From positions 62,001 to 126,000 of the forward strand of contig NZ_JAOARI010000035.1 of the NCBI RefSeq assembly GCF_025210605.1: a stretch of DNA of 64,000 nt, read 5' to 3'. The position numbers and the translations under genes were made by a program. Within the stretch, counting starts at the first letter, position 1, and each line of letters opens with the position of its first letter. The notes beneath the pieces are model-generated. The model worked only from the letters and a program-made list of their open reading frames with translations. It did not search any database and had not been told where the DNA came from. The stretch is from Halodesulfovibrio sp. Its GTDB lineage: Bacteria > Desulfobacterota > Desulfovibrionia > Desulfovibrionales > Desulfovibrionaceae. Shown one piece after another: positions 16,954 to 26,672 of this stretch.

Positions 16954-17418
16954 TTAGAGTCTCCCGTGTATTAATACGGCCTCCGGACGACTTTGCGTGT
17001 ATGCTCCGGTTTTTCCGTAGGTAGCGTGATTGCGTGGTTGAATTTGATTTTGCAGATGACTAAGCAAACTTTGGCTCTGGTCATGAAGTGCAAGAGCAAG
17101 CTCTGCATTCATAGATGCCTGACGGGAACAGCGCTTTTCTAACGCATCAATACGTTTCAGCAAGCCATTCAATTCTGCCTGTTCTTCATCTGCAAGAATT
17201 TGAAGAACATCTGCCAGACGTTGCCCGCCCATTGTGTTTTTTAATGCTGTTCGCTCATTTGCAATCTGTCGCATAAGTTCATGAATAGAAAACTCAATTG
17301 CGGTAATAGATTCCGGCTTGCGCTCACGTAGCTCGGCAAACTCTTCCGCAAGTAATGTTTCAAGAACTTCGAGTGCTTTTTGCTGACGGTGTAAATTCTG
17401 GTAAGTTTCTGTGTACAT
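16954..17418 (-). CDS. flgN: FlgN-type flagellar export chaperone
   Basis: A 154-residue, almost fully helical protein (MYTETYQNLHRQQKALEVLE...) with heptad-like Leu/Glu/Arg pattern, as in FlgN chaperones. The ATG at 17418 is chosen because AAAGGAGACACC precedes it; the longer frame to 17493 runs back into the upstream gene. FlgN keeps FlgK (and FlgL) soluble for export. Its position directly before flgK and one base from its start codon supports this role. Sequence conservation in the family is weak, so the call rests on fold pattern, size and neighbours. Confidence 0.8.
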   Translation of the reverse strand: MYTETYQNLHRQQKALEVLETLLAEEFAELRERKPESITAIEFSIHELMRQIANERTALKNTMGGQRLADVLQILADEEQAELNGLLKRIDALEKRCSRQASMNAELALALHDQSQSLLSHLQNQIQPRNHATYGKTGAYTQSRPEAVLIHGRL

Positions 17419-17429
17419 GGTGTCTCCTT

Positions 17430-18647
17430 TTAGGTTACCCGACCGATGGGAAGCCCCGCCATCAGGCGAGATCTGATCTGTTGAGGGTTCCATGCAAGCT
17501 CACCCTGCCGCACTTCAAAGTGCAGATGTGGTCCTGTAGAACGTCCTGTACTACCTACCTCAGCAATTTTCTTGCCAGCTGCGATTGTCTCGCCCGCTTT
17601 CACGTTCAGTTTGCTGTTATGCCCGTAGTAGCTGCGCCACCCATTGGGATGTTCCAAAACAACTAGTTTTCCATAGCCGTCTTTTTCACCGGAAAAGATA
17701 ACTTTTCCATCCCATGCAGCTGCAACGGAATCACCAACTTTGCCAGCGATATCAACACCGCTGTGCCACGCTTTCTTTCCTGTAAACGGGTCTTTTCTCC
17801 AACCAAACGGGGAAGAAATAGGTCCCGGTAGCGGCCAGTTAATTGTCGCCATGTCAGGAGAAGGTGGTACAGGTCCCCCCATACCAATAAATTGTGAAAC
17901 ATTATTTGAAGCATCAATCTTCATTGAAGCCGTATCACCAACAGCAGGTTGGCTCTGCGTACGAGCCGGTTCTGCCATTGCCTGAACGTTTTGTGCTTCC
18001 TTGGCTTGCAGCTCCAATATTCTTTCTGGGTCAGACGAAATTTCCAACTCAAGCTGACGTTCAAGTTCGTCAACAGTGTCTGCAACTTCTTTATCTGACA
18101 TCATGTGCAGATTGGTATTCACAGGACGCTCAGCAACAACCTCTACTTCCTGTTCATCGACCTCATCCAGCGGAGAATACAGGTCTGCGTCCCCGATGCT
18201 GCCCTTAGGACCATTGCGATCTGCAAGCGCTTTAATTTTTGTCGAAATATCATCGGCTGAAAGATCGCGGACAGGTGCCGGTGTGCCACCTTTACTATGC
18301 GTATTACGGCTGGCATCACCGAGTTTTTCTGTCAGCTGCTTATACAGCATGTCAGATAACCCTATTCCACCGGACTGCGACATCTTTACAGACAATTCCT
18401 GATCGAACATACCCTGCCACATCTTTTCTTCGCGACTATGGAACATGCCGTTCTTAGGAACAGTGTCCCGCATTTGCTGCCACATCTTTTGGATAAAAAT
18501 GGCTTCAAATCCTTCCACAGCCTTACGCAGCTTGGCATCTTCACCAGCACCGCCCCCTTTCAGGGCGGTAAGCTGGTTAGATTTCGCTTTAAGTTGCTGT
18601 GCTCCTATAGAAGCATTCACAAGATCAGAATCAACAGGGGAGACCAT
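17430..18647 (-). CDS. flgJ: FlgJ-type rod-binding protein fused to M23 peptidase
   Basis: A 405-residue protein. Residues about 35-110 are a rod-binding domain (KAVEGFEAIFIQKMWQQMRD, FDQELSVKMSQSGGIGLSDML), as in the FlgJ N-terminus. An acidic linker follows. Residues about 270-395 form a LytM/M23 endopeptidase domain with zinc ligands in WHSGVDIAG and HLHFEVR, plus GWRSYYGHNSKL. FlgJ caps the growing rod and opens peptidoglycan. The enterobacterial enzyme uses a GH73 glycosidase, whereas this one would cut the peptide part. There is no signal peptide, as expected for export by the flagellar apparatus. GGAGG within the flgI 3' end precedes the ATG. Confidence 0.88.
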   Translation of the reverse strand: MVSPVDSDLVNASIGAQQLKAKSNQLTALKGGGAGEDAKLRKAVEGFEAIFIQKMWQQMRDTVPKNGMFHSREEKMWQGMFDQELSVKMSQSGGIGLSDMLYKQLTEKLGDASRNTHSKGGTPAPVRDLSADDISTKIKALADRNGPKGSIGDADLYSPLDEVDEQEVEVVAERPVNTNLHMMSDKEVADTVDELERQLELEISSDPERILELQAKEAQNVQAMAEPARTQSQPAVGDTASMKIDASNNVSQFIGMGGPVPPSPDMATINWPLPGPISSPFGWRKDPFTGKKAWHSGVDIAGKVGDSVAAAWDGKVIFSGEKDGYGKLVVLEHPNGWRSYYGHNSKLNVKAGETIAAGKKIAEVGSTGRSTGPHLHFEVRQGELAWNPQQIRSRLMAGLPIGRVT

Positions 18648-18648
18648 G

Positions 18649-19758
18649 TTAGATTACCTCCAGTTCCGCGTGCAGCGCACCGGCTGCTTTCAAGGCATTA
18701 AGGATAGAGATGAGGTCACGCGGTGTTGCACCGATGGCATTCAAACCTTCGGTCAATTCTTTCAGCGTTGCACCTTCTACAAGAACAAGACGCTTGTTCT
18801 GCTCTTTCACTTTCAAGTTAGTCTGCGGAGTTGTTACAGTCTCACCTTCTGAGAACGGATTAGGCTGAGAAACCTTTTCGTCTTCCTGAACAACAATCTG
18901 CAAGGAACCATGAGCAATTGCTACTGGTGAGATACGAACATTGCTACCGACAACAACGGTACCAGTGTTTTCATCAACAACAACACGCGCTCTCTGGTCT
19001 GGAGTCACTTCGATATTTTCAATGGCAGCCATCAGTGGCACAATATTATTTCTGTACTGTGGAGGCACATCCAAAGTGATTGTGGAAATATCTCTGGCAA
19101 AGGCAAAATTACCGCCAATTGCCTGATTCAGGCTTTCTACAACCTGATTTGTAGTGGAGAAATCGCCGTTGTGCATATTCAGCGTCAACGATTCCTGACT
19201 ATTGAACTTAAACGGAACAGAGCGTTCCACGTTCATACCGTTAGGAATACGTCCCACGGTTGTGATATTTTTTTGTACTTTTGCCGCTTTGCCTTCGGCA
19301 GAAAAACCGCCGATTGCAACAGCACCCTGTGCAAGACCGTACACTTGTCCATCAATACCTTTAAGCGGAGTCATCAAAAGCACACCGCCAAGCAGGCTTT
19401 TTGCATCACCAAGGCTGGATACTGTTACGTCGATACGGGAACCCGGTTTAGCGGAAACCGGCAGACTGGCAGTAACCATTACCGCTGCAATGTTTTTAGA
19501 CTTAACGTCACGGGGGCTTACGCTCACGCCCATTTTTTCCAACATGTTAACCACTGCACGGGTGGTAAAGGTTGAAGATGAACTGTCACCTGTGCCACCA
19601 AGACCGGTAATAAGACCATACCCTACAAGCTGGTTATCGCGGACGCCGCCGAAGTCAGCTATATCTTTGATACGCACCGCACTGGCAGACTGAGGAACAA
19701 GAACTGCTGTAACAAATGCTAAAATCAATAATGCTGCTATGTGTTGAATACGTTTCAT
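18649..19758 (-). CDS. flgI: Flagellar P-ring protein
   Basis: A 369-residue P-ring protein with a Sec signal peptide ([16 protein letters not shown]...ASA). [38 protein letters not shown] and the C-terminal [19 protein letters not shown] are family hallmarks. It polymerises around the rod in the peptidoglycan layer. It sits 17 bp after flgH, and its 3' end carries the ribosome site for flgJ. Confidence 0.97.
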   Translation of the reverse strand: MKRIQHIAALLILAFVTAVLVPQSASAVRIKDIADFGGVRDNQLVGYGLITGLGGTGDSSSSTFTTRAVVNMLEKMGVSVSPRDVKSKNIAAVMVTASLPVSAKPGSRIDVTVSSLGDAKSLLGGVLLMTPLKGIDGQVYGLAQGAVAIGGFSAEGKAAKVQKNITTVGRIPNGMNVERSVPFKFNSQESLTLNMHNGDFSTTNQVVESLNQAIGGNFAFARDISTITLDVPPQYRNNIVPLMAAIENIEVTPDQRARVVVDENTGTVVVGSNVRISPVAIAHGSLQIVVQEDEKVSQPNPFSEGETVTTPQTNLKVKEQNKRLVLVEGATLKELTEGLNAIGATPRDLISILNALKAAGALHAELEVI

Positions 19759-19775
19759 AATACTTTTTACCTATC

Positions 19776-20465
19776 CTAGAACGGCCACACGGTATCCATA
19801 AGGCGTGTAACCCAACCCGGCTTCTGCTTGTCTGCAATTACACCTTCGCCGAAGTACTTAATACGGGCATTGGCAACCTGCGTTGAAAGAATGCTGTTGC
19901 TGTCGCCGATGTCACGGGCACGGATAAGACCGGTAAGCATCAAGTACTGGGTTTCATCGTTCACCTGTGTTTCGCGAACACCTTCAATCTGCAACAAACC
20001 ACCGGGGCTTACTTTCAGCACACGGCAAGCTACAGTTGCAGTAAATTTGTTTTCGCGGGTTGTTTCACCCTTGCCTTTAAAGTTGGTTTTACCGGATGCT
20101 TTCACCATCGGATTTTCGATTTTGCCCAGCAACGGTATTGAAGATTTGCCCAAAAACGCATCTATACCAAGATTAATGGAAGAATCTTTATCACTTGTGG
20201 TATCCGCTTTGTTTTTGGCTGTAGCATTTTCCACAATGTTCACCATAACAATATCACCGACTCTACGGGCGCGGTTGTCTGCAAACAAAAAGTCTGCATT
20301 GCTAGGCTGAAAAAGTGATCCGGGATTTGCTCTCTGCATTTCCGGTGTAAGCAATTCCGGCGGTGTTGCCATCGGCATAGTCGGAACAGGCTTTTCCTTG
20401 GCAGCCTGACACCCTGTCAGCATTAGCGCTGCCAGAATGATGACGGTGTAAAAACGAACATTCAT
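19776..20465 (-). CDS. flgH: Flagellar L-ring lipoprotein
   Basis: A protein of 229 residues from the ATG at 20465, which has GAGG upstream and yields a lipoprotein signal (MNVRFYTVIILAALMLTGCQ) with the lipobox Cys. NPGSLFQPSNADFLFADNRARRVGDIV and GLIRARDIGDSNSILSTQVANARI are FlgH signatures. It forms the outer-membrane L ring. The longer upstream frame lacks a ribosome site and would bury the lipobox. Confidence 0.96.
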   Translation of the reverse strand: MNVRFYTVIILAALMLTGCQAAKEKPVPTMPMATPPELLTPEMQRANPGSLFQPSNADFLFADNRARRVGDIVMVNIVENATAKNKADTTSDKDSSINLGIDAFLGKSSIPLLGKIENPMVKASGKTNFKGKGETTRENKFTATVACRVLKVSPGGLLQIEGVRETQVNDETQYLMLTGLIRARDIGDSNSILSTQVANARIKYFGEGVIADKQKPGWVTRLMDTVWPF

Positions 20466-20515
20466 GGAATACCTCGTACTCAAAAACTTTGTAATATCAG
20501 CTAACAGCAAGGCTT

Positions 20516-21514
20516 TTAGCGATTTTTTTCAATAACCAGCGTGTTGTCGTCCAACACAGTTGCGTAAACTTTTCTATTACTTTGCAAATTACGAACCGGA
20601 ATGAGTTCTCCGACACGTCCATCTGCCATTGCCTTTGCAACTACGGACAATCTGACAGCCTTTCCTTTGTAGATAAGGTCTACGCGAGAACCTTTCGCAA
20701 CGACGGGAACAACTTCAAGATCCCCTTCAAAAATAGGCGTTCCGGCACCAAGGGTTCGCGTCACACGGTATGGTCCTCCCCGACCATCCCACGCCTCTCC
20801 ACGCAAGTACGCCAAATTTTTACGCTGGTGTGTAATATGCTCCGGTGTCAAAATATCGTTCCGGTTAAGCGGAACCGCAGCGCAAGGAACTGTTACCCAC
20901 AAATCCAGAAATGCACCGCCATTTACCCGACGTACAACCTGCCCGTTCGGATCAAGTTCCATAAAACGGATTCCGATACGACCTGCTTGCACAGTACGGA
21001 GTGGCTCAATGTCGAGTCTGTTTTTTGAATCCCGAAGAAAGATAAAGCTAGGAATAGTCATATCGCGTAACACTGCTTCACCTTCCAACTGCTGTGTGGC
21101 ATTGGTGATGGAGCGTGTAACCATTTGTGCAAGGTCATTCTTCTGCACAACTTTACCGCCGCGCTGAATAGCTATGGAACCGGGCAGTATTGCTTTACTT
21201 GCCAACTGTCCAAGATATCGCTGCAAAGCATTACGCAACTTCGGACGAGTAATAGCCATAGGACGTCCGATTCGTTGCGGTGCCTGCCACAATCTTGTCT
21301 GGGCAAGATTCTGCCATGACTGACTGGAAATATTTCCGGATGGTTTTGCAATCTCACCCAGCAACACCGTATCTCCATGCACGACAGCGGCAGGAAGCAC
21401 GGTAAAATTCCAGTCAGCCTCTGCTGCTACAGCAGGTATTGCTGTTGCCGCCATTAACATAGCCAGACAGCAAAGCACTGCCTGTTTGACGGAAAAGACA
21501 AATACAGTACGCAT
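20516..21514 (-). CDS. flgA: Flagellar P-ring assembly chaperone FlgA
   Basis: A 332-residue periplasmic protein with a signal peptide ending near AIPAVAAEA. The C-terminal SAF/ChapFlgA domain is visible (NDILTPEHITHQRKNLAYLRG, GAGTPIFEGDLEVVPVVAKGSRVDLIYKGKAVRLSVVAKAM in segments). FlgA helps FlgI assemble into the P ring. The N-terminal part is longer than in E. coli FlgA. It lies between flgG and flgH. Confidence 0.93.
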   Translation of the reverse strand: MRTVFVFSVKQAVLCCLAMLMAATAIPAVAAEADWNFTVLPAAVVHGDTVLLGEIAKPSGNISSQSWQNLAQTRLWQAPQRIGRPMAITRPKLRNALQRYLGQLASKAILPGSIAIQRGGKVVQKNDLAQMVTRSITNATQQLEGEAVLRDMTIPSFIFLRDSKNRLDIEPLRTVQAGRIGIRFMELDPNGQVVRRVNGGAFLDLWVTVPCAAVPLNRNDILTPEHITHQRKNLAYLRGEAWDGRGGPYRVTRTLGAGTPIFEGDLEVVPVVAKGSRVDLIYKGKAVRLSVVAKAMADGRVGELIPVRNLQSNRKVYATVLDDNTLVIEKNR

Positions 21515-21536
21515 ATGATATTCCGAGAGTTATCAG

Positions 21537-22319
21537 TTAGCTTTTAAGCTGTGCTGCAAGCTGCAACATAGAGTCTGAAGTCTGAATTGCTTTTGAGTTC
21601 ATCTCGTAAGCACGCTGACCGACGATCATGTTTACCATCTCGTCAACAACTTCAACGTTGGACATCTCAAGAAAGCCCTGAGCCAAGGTACCAGTGCCAT
21701 CCTCACCCGGAACGCTTTCTGTGGCCTGACCGGATGCCTCTGTTTCGGAATAAATATTACGACCAAGCGGATCGAGACCAGCAGGGTTAATAAAAGAGTA
21801 AAGTGGAACATCAGCACCAGCTAATTCGTTGCCCTGAGCATCGAGAGCAGCAAGACGACCATTTGCACCGAGGGTGATGCTTTTGGTGTTCTGCGGAACA
21901 ACAAATTCAGGCTGCAATTTGTAACCGTTAGACGTTACTACTGTGCCGTCTTTATCCAGCTTGAAAGCACCTGCGCGGGTGTAACGAAGCTCGCCGTTAA
22001 CCTCGACCTGAAAGAAGCCTTCGCCTTCGATAGCAAAATCAAGCGGGTTTGTTGTGTTCTGAAAATCACCCTGAGAGAAGAACTTATGTGCGCTGGCAGG
22101 ACGAACCCCCATACCCACCTGAACCGGTGTCGGTACCTGTCCGTTATCACCAGTTGGAGAACCGGCTATTTTCATGGACTGGTACATAAGGTCTTCAAAC
22201 TCTGCACGGCTCTTTTTGAAGCCGATGGTGTTTACGTTTGCAAGGTTGTTAGAAATAGTATCAATGTTAAGCTGCTGGGCATACATACCGGACGCAGAGG
22301 TCCAAAGGGAACGCATCAT
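21537..22319 (-). CDS. flgG: Flagellar distal rod protein FlgG
   Basis: A 260-residue distal rod protein with the N-terminal MRSLWTSASGMYAQQLNIDT and SNNLANVNTIGFKKSRAEF, the central EGEGFFQVEVNGELRYTRAG motif and the C-terminal GQRAYEMNSKAIQTSDSML. A GGAGG sits about 10 bases upstream of the ATG at 22319. It follows flgF by 20 bp. Confidence 0.97.
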   Translation of the reverse strand: MMRSLWTSASGMYAQQLNIDTISNNLANVNTIGFKKSRAEFEDLMYQSMKIAGSPTGDNGQVPTPVQVGMGVRPASAHKFFSQGDFQNTTNPLDFAIEGEGFFQVEVNGELRYTRAGAFKLDKDGTVVTSNGYKLQPEFVVPQNTKSITLGANGRLAALDAQGNELAGADVPLYSFINPAGLDPLGRNIYSETEASGQATESVPGEDGTGTLAQGFLEMSNVEVVDEMVNMIVGQRAYEMNSKAIQTSDSMLQLAAQLKS

Positions 22320-22339
22320 ATCTAGAATCCTCCGAAGAA

Positions 22340-23122
22340 CTAAGCGCTGGCTTTACCCAGGCGTTGTGTCGAATTTTTATCCAGTTCACCACTGGTTTTC
22401 ATAATTTTGGTATAGGCCTCAAACTGACGATGTGCTTCAATCATGTTTACCATTTCTGAAACAACCTCGACGTTTGCAGACTCAAGCGCACCTTGCTGAA
22501 CAGTGGCAAGTGCCGCAGGCTGTTCTGCTACATCTGCACCTTCACGAACTCTGAACATGTTCTGCCCATGTTTTTCCAGTCCGCGCATATCATCAAATGT
22601 TACCACCTGAAGCTGGGCAACCTGTGCGTTGTTTGCGTAAATCTCACCTTTGCTTCCCACAACAATATGTGCGTTGCGTGGCAATTCAACGGGACCTCCG
22701 TCCCCCATTACCGGATATCCTCTGTCTGTAACTAACGTTCCGTCAGCGCTTTGACGGAATTTTCCGTTACGAGTCAGGTATTCACCGTCAGGAGTTTGGA
22801 TTTTAAAGAATCCTTCTCCGTGGATAGCCATATCCAGCGGCCCTCCGGTGACCTTTACCGCTCCGGGGGTAAAGTCAGTCTGCGCCAACGCAATGCGCGG
22901 CTTTGCCATCAGTTTTGGATCAGGAAAAAGCTTTTCCGAACGTACGTTAGCTACTGGCTCCATAATCTGATCGTGGGCAAACATGACAAAGGTATCTTTA
23001 AAGGCAAGTTGGTCACGCTTATAGCCTGTTGTATTTATGTTAGCCAAATTGTTACTGATATTGTTAAGACGGTGTTCATTTGTAAGAGCACCGAACAAGG
23101 CGCTATACACACTGCTTTGCAT
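22340..23122 (-). CDS. flgF: Flagellar basal-body rod protein FlgF
   Basis: A protein of 260 residues from the ATG at 23122, chosen because GGAGGAAACGTC precedes it. It has SNNLANINTTGYKRDQLAF, HGEGFFKIQTPDGEYLTRNG and the C-terminal MIEAHRQFEAYTKIMKTSGEL. It is the proximal-rod FlgF/FlgG-like subunit and the first gene of the operon, about 30 nt from the predicted sigma-54 start site. Assignment as FlgF rather than a second FlgG copy rests on gene order and divergence. Confidence 0.93.
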   Translation of the reverse strand: MQSSVYSALFGALTNEHRLNNISNNLANINTTGYKRDQLAFKDTFVMFAHDQIMEPVANVRSEKLFPDPKLMAKPRIALAQTDFTPGAVKVTGGPLDMAIHGEGFFKIQTPDGEYLTRNGKFRQSADGTLVTDRGYPVMGDGGPVELPRNAHIVVGSKGEIYANNAQVAQLQVVTFDDMRGLEKHGQNMFRVREGADVAEQPAALATVQQGALESANVEVVSEMVNMIEAHRQFEAYTKIMKTSGELDKNSTQRLGKASA

Positions 23123-23162
23123 GACGTTTCCTCCCATGTGGAATTTCTGTCAAAACAGCAAT

Positions 23163-23178
23163 TGCAAAACGTGCGCCA
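23163..23178 (-). promoter_or_regulatory. Sigma-54 promoter of the flgF-flgK operon
   Basis: Minus strand TGGCGCACGTTTTGCA matches the -24/-12 consensus TGGCACGNNNNTTGCW, with the GG and GC dinucleotides in the correct 10-bp spacing. The start would be near 23152, about 30 nt upstream of flgF. Confidence 0.82.
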
Positions 23179-23397
23179 ATACAGATGCGAACATCGCTTC
23201 AAGAAACGGAAAAACAAGGGAAAAGAGGTACACAGAGCCACTTTTAGAAATTCTAAAAATAACACCATGCACCTCTTTTTACGTGCAAAATATCAAAGCC
23301 AGTATAGTACCTGTCAGAATTATAGTGTGCTCTGCCAGTCACAGCTTACTGGTCTTTCAATACATCATCTGCTATCGAAGCATCTCACGAGAACATT

Positions 23398-25362
23398 ATG
23401 AGCATAACACTAGATACTATATCCAAATTTTACGGTGGCGACGAAATCATCCCTCAGTTTTCCTTAGATATTGCGGATGGTACGCGCCTTTGCGTCTGTG
23501 GTCCTAACGGGTGCGGTAAATCGACTCTTCTGAAAATGGTAGCCGGTATGGTTTCTGTAGATTCAGGACGCGTATTACTGCCTAAAAACTGCCGTCTGGG
23601 CTTTGTTCAGCAGGAGCTGGATGAATCATTATTAACCCTGCCGTTACTCAGCTGGGTACTGGAAGTGTTGCCCGACTGGAACGATTTCTGGGAAGAATGG
23701 GAAGCAGCAAGTCAGGCACAGGATGAAGCTGCCCTCAAACGCCTTGGAGTTCGTCAGGCAGAACTGGAACAGATATACGGTCACAATCCAGAACACAGAG
23801 CAAAAGCTGTATTAACAGGTCTTGGTTTCAGCGAAGACAAGTGGCTTAAGTCCATGAAGGAACTTTCCGGTGGCTGGCGCGAACGCGCAAAGCTCGCACG
23901 AGTCCTTACCGCAGGGGCAGATGTTCTGCTTCTTGACGAACCGACAAACCACCTTGACCTTGATGCCGTAGAATGGCTGGAAAACTTCCTGCTGGACTAT
24001 CAGGGCGTGCTCATATTCGTAGCGCACGACAGAATCTTTATGGATAAAGTCGGCAGTCATATTTTATACCTTGGCGGCAACAAGCCAACCTTCCGCAAAG
24101 GCAACTTTTCGCAGTTCCTTGTGATTCAGGAAGAAATTGAAGCACAAAAAGAGCGTGAAGCAACCAAATTGCAGGAAGATATCGCGCATAACATGGATTT
24201 TGTGCGCCGCTTCAAAGCAAAAGCCAACAAAGCACGGCAGGCAAGCTCCAAACAGAAGATGGCGCAACGCCTGCAAAAAGAGCTTGATACAATCAAGTTT
24301 GAAACCAAGCGTAAAAGCCTTGCTTTTGCATGGCCGGAACCTGCTCCGGCAGAAAAACTTATTCTCAGCGTAAATGACCTTGGTTTCACGTATCCAGATG
24401 GTGTTACACTCTGGTCAAATTTAGAATTTCAACTGTACCGCGGACAAAAAATTGCTCTCGTAGGTCCAAACGGCTGTGGTAAATCTACTCTGCTCAAGCT
24501 CCTTGCCGGACGTCTGGAAAAGAACAACGGTTCTATCATGATGGCTTCCAAGGCAAAGATGGGCTACTTCTCCCAGCATCAGCTGGATACTCTGAATGCA
24601 CAGAACACCGTGCTCAATGAAATCCGTCGCCTTTCCGACCCGAAGACTACAGAAGAAGAACTCATGTCTGTCCTTGGTCTCTTTATGCTTGGGCAACGGT
24701 ATTTCGAACGTGTTGTGGGAGAGTTATCCGGTGGTGAAAAAAGCCGTCTGATGATGGCTATCCTTTTCCTTTCCCGCTGTAACTTCCTTGTTCTTGACGA
24801 ACCGACAAACCACCTTGACCTTGAGTCACGCGAAGCGTTGATTGAAGCGTTAGCTTCCTTTGAAGGCACTATTCTGATGGTAGCGCATGACCGCTACTTG
24901 TTGAAAGAAGTTGCCGACCAGCTCTGGAGTCTTGCACCTGAAGGGCTTACTGTACACGAACGTGGTTTTGACGAGTACGACAAGTATCGCAAGGCACAGA
25001 ATGCCCTTGCCAGCGGCAAAGCAAAAGAAGCAACCGCAGGCGGTGGTCTTAGCAGAGAAGAACAAAAACGTCTGAAGCGCGAGCAGGCAGAACTTCGCAA
25101 TACAATTTACAAGCAGCTCAAGCCTAAACAGCAGCAGTACGAGAAAATGGAAAATGATCTCATGCTGATGCTTGAAGAACAAGGCGAACTGGAAACCAAC
25201 ATGGCTGATCCAGAGTTTTTTGCAAAATCAGCAGACATGCAGGAAGCCCTCAAACGATTCGGACAACTTCAAAATGACAGTGAAGTGCTGATGGAACAAA
25301 TGGGCGAACTTGAGATGGAAATTGCAGAACTGGAAAAACAGCGCGAAACGCTGGCAGGCTAA
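23398..25362 (+). CDS. ABC-F family ATPase
   Basis: A 654-residue soluble protein with two ABC ATPase domains. The Walker A motifs GPNGCGKST occur at about residues 38-46 and again near 355, the signatures are LSGGW and LSGGEKS, and the Walker B is LDEPTNHLD in both. The domains are joined by a charged linker at about 240-300, and the C-terminus (about 545-654) is a long coiled coil, as in Uup-type members. There are no membrane segments. ABC-F proteins act on ribosomes or, for Uup, at branched DNA. The coiled-coil tail fits Uup, but the subfamily is not certain. mutT-like NUDIX follows after 2 bp. Confidence 0.93.
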   Translation: MSITLDTISKFYGGDEIIPQFSLDIADGTRLCVCGPNGCGKSTLLKMVAGMVSVDSGRVLLPKNCRLGFVQQELDESLLTLPLLSWVLEVLPDWNDFWEEWEAASQAQDEAALKRLGVRQAELEQIYGHNPEHRAKAVLTGLGFSEDKWLKSMKELSGGWRERAKLARVLTAGADVLLLDEPTNHLDLDAVEWLENFLLDYQGVLIFVAHDRIFMDKVGSHILYLGGNKPTFRKGNFSQFLVIQEEIEAQKEREATKLQEDIAHNMDFVRRFKAKANKARQASSKQKMAQRLQKELDTIKFETKRKSLAFAWPEPAPAEKLILSVNDLGFTYPDGVTLWSNLEFQLYRGQKIALVGPNGCGKSTLLKLLAGRLEKNNGSIMMASKAKMGYFSQHQLDTLNAQNTVLNEIRRLSDPKTTEEELMSVLGLFMLGQRYFERVVGELSGGEKSRLMMAILFLSRCNFLVLDEPTNHLDLESREALIEALASFEGTILMVAHDRYLLKEVADQLWSLAPEGLTVHERGFDEYDKYRKAQNALASGKAKEATAGGGLSREEQKRLKREQAELRNTIYKQLKPKQQQYEKMENDLMLMLEEQGELETNMADPEFFAKSADMQEALKRFGQLQNDSEVLMEQMGELEMEIAELEKQRETLAG

Positions 25363-25364
25363 GT

Positions 25365-25757
25365 ATGAAGAAGTCTATTACCGTTGTTGCCGGTATAGTG
25401 TGGGACGGTGACCGATATCTTGCTGCCCGCCGACCAAAGGATGCGCCATTTGGCGGCTTCTGGGAGTTCCCAGGCGGTAAGATAGAGCCGGACGAAACGC
25501 CGGAGGAAGCCCTAATTCGAGAGTTTCAGGAAGAGTTGGATATTACGCCTACTGAATGGAGCTATTGGCAGACTGTCACCCATGAATACGAAGAGCTTGT
25601 TGTTACGCTTCTTTTCTTCCACATAACGGCTTTTACCGGTACACTTGTGCCCCAAGAAGGACATACCGTGCAATGGGTTATGCCGGAAGAAGCATGTAAT
25701 CTCGGGTTTCTTGAGGCAGATATTCCTATAGTTCAAGCACTGGCAACATCAGCATAA
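25365..25757 (+). CDS. NUDIX hydrolase (MutT-like)
   Basis: A 130-residue NUDIX protein. The NUDIX box reads GGKIEPDETPEEALIREF then QEELDI, with the catalytic REFQEE core intact. VVAGIVWDGDRYLAARRPKDAPFGGFWEFPGG is like MutT, which hydrolyses 8-oxo-dGTP to the monophosphate. It is coupled to the ABC-F gene (start 2 bp after its stop). Exact substrate is inferred. Confidence 0.88.
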   Translation: MKKSITVVAGIVWDGDRYLAARRPKDAPFGGFWEFPGGKIEPDETPEEALIREFQEELDITPTEWSYWQTVTHEYEELVVTLLFFHITAFTGTLVPQEGHTVQWVMPEEACNLGFLEADIPIVQALATSA

Positions 25758-25990
25758 CGCAGATTTTCCTGCCGCTGCATCTGTATCTGGTATTTTACCC
25801 AACTGCTTACCTCTGCTGCTCTTTTACGCAAAGCTGATTTCGAGCAGCCTGGGGATACTAAGCTGCGTTGCTGACGTAACCACACAGAGATTCTCGACAG
25901 CTTTTTCTCCTTACAAGGCAGAAGTAAAAAAAGAGTACGGTAAAGGCGTAACTGCTCATCGTTGAAATAAATTTTTTGCTCATAACGCAT
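25733..25990 (-). CDS. Possible small protein, 85 aa (doubtful)
   Basis: The 350-bp gap after the NUDIX gene holds one minus-strand frame, MRYEQKIYFNDEQLRLYRTL, rich in Arg/Lys/Leu with an SVWLRQQRSL segment. It overlaps the NUDIX 3' end by 25 bp and has no ribosome site. It may be real, but I would not rely on it. No other signal is seen in this gap. Confidence 0.2.
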   Translation of the reverse strand: MRYEQKIYFNDEQLRLYRTLFLLLPCKEKKLSRISVWLRQQRSLVSPGCSKSALRKRAAEVSSWVKYQIQMQRQENLRYADVASA

Positions 25991-26108
25991 CAAGGAAGAA
26001 AAGCTAACAGCAACATACAGCTACAATGTAAAAAACAAGGAACTGGCTGATTATGAGTAATCAGCCAGCCTCTTACGGCTGAATTTTTTACGCCAAAGGG
26101 ATTCGGTT

Positions 26109-26552
26109 ATGCATGCTTTCCTCTTTATTCTTGCGCTATTTGCCGGAACATTTCTGCCTCTGCAAATGGGGCTGAATGCCATGGTTACTTTACATTGGAG
26201 CCAAAGCGCGCCTCTCTCTTCGCTTATATCCTTCGCAGTAGGCACAATTGTTTTAAGCTTCTTTGTATTCGCAAGCCGCATTCCCATTCCGGCACTCACC
26301 ACCTCTACAGTACCGTGGTATGCATGGCTCGGTGGCTTGCTTGGTGCCATCGGGGTAACCACATTAACCTACCTTGCCCCGCGCATTGGTGCTCTCGCCA
26401 TGATCTCCCTGCTTATCTGCGGTCAGCTGTTCGCATCGGTAGTGCTCGACCATTTCGGTATTGTTGGATACCCGCTACGCCCTGTAACACTTATGCGTGC
26501 TCTTGGTCTTGTAATGCTTATATGCGGCGCGTATCTTGTTAACCGCTATTAA
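26109..26552 (+). CDS. DMT-family transporter, YdcZ (DUF606) type
   Basis: A 147-residue inner-membrane protein with about five hydrophobic segments. FAGTFLPLQMGLNAMV at the start, WYAWLGGLLGAIGVTTLTYLAPRIGA in the middle and LLICGQLFASVVLDHFG near the end are typical of the short half-size DMT transporters (YdcZ). These proteins often work as pairs, but no second copy is adjacent. The substrate is unknown. Confidence 0.85.
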   Translation: MHAFLFILALFAGTFLPLQMGLNAMVTLHWSQSAPLSSLISFAVGTIVLSFFVFASRIPIPALTTSTVPWYAWLGGLLGAIGVTTLTYLAPRIGALAMISLLICGQLFASVVLDHFGIVGYPLRPVTLMRALGLVMLICGAYLVNRY

Positions 26553-26672
26553 TATCAACATGATATATTACTGATTGAATTACTGGCAGTGTTGTCCTAT
26601 TGTCTCGCCGTGAAAGTATATTGATAAGGAACACCTAGCCTTTCCATAAGGGATACTATTCAGGAGATATGC

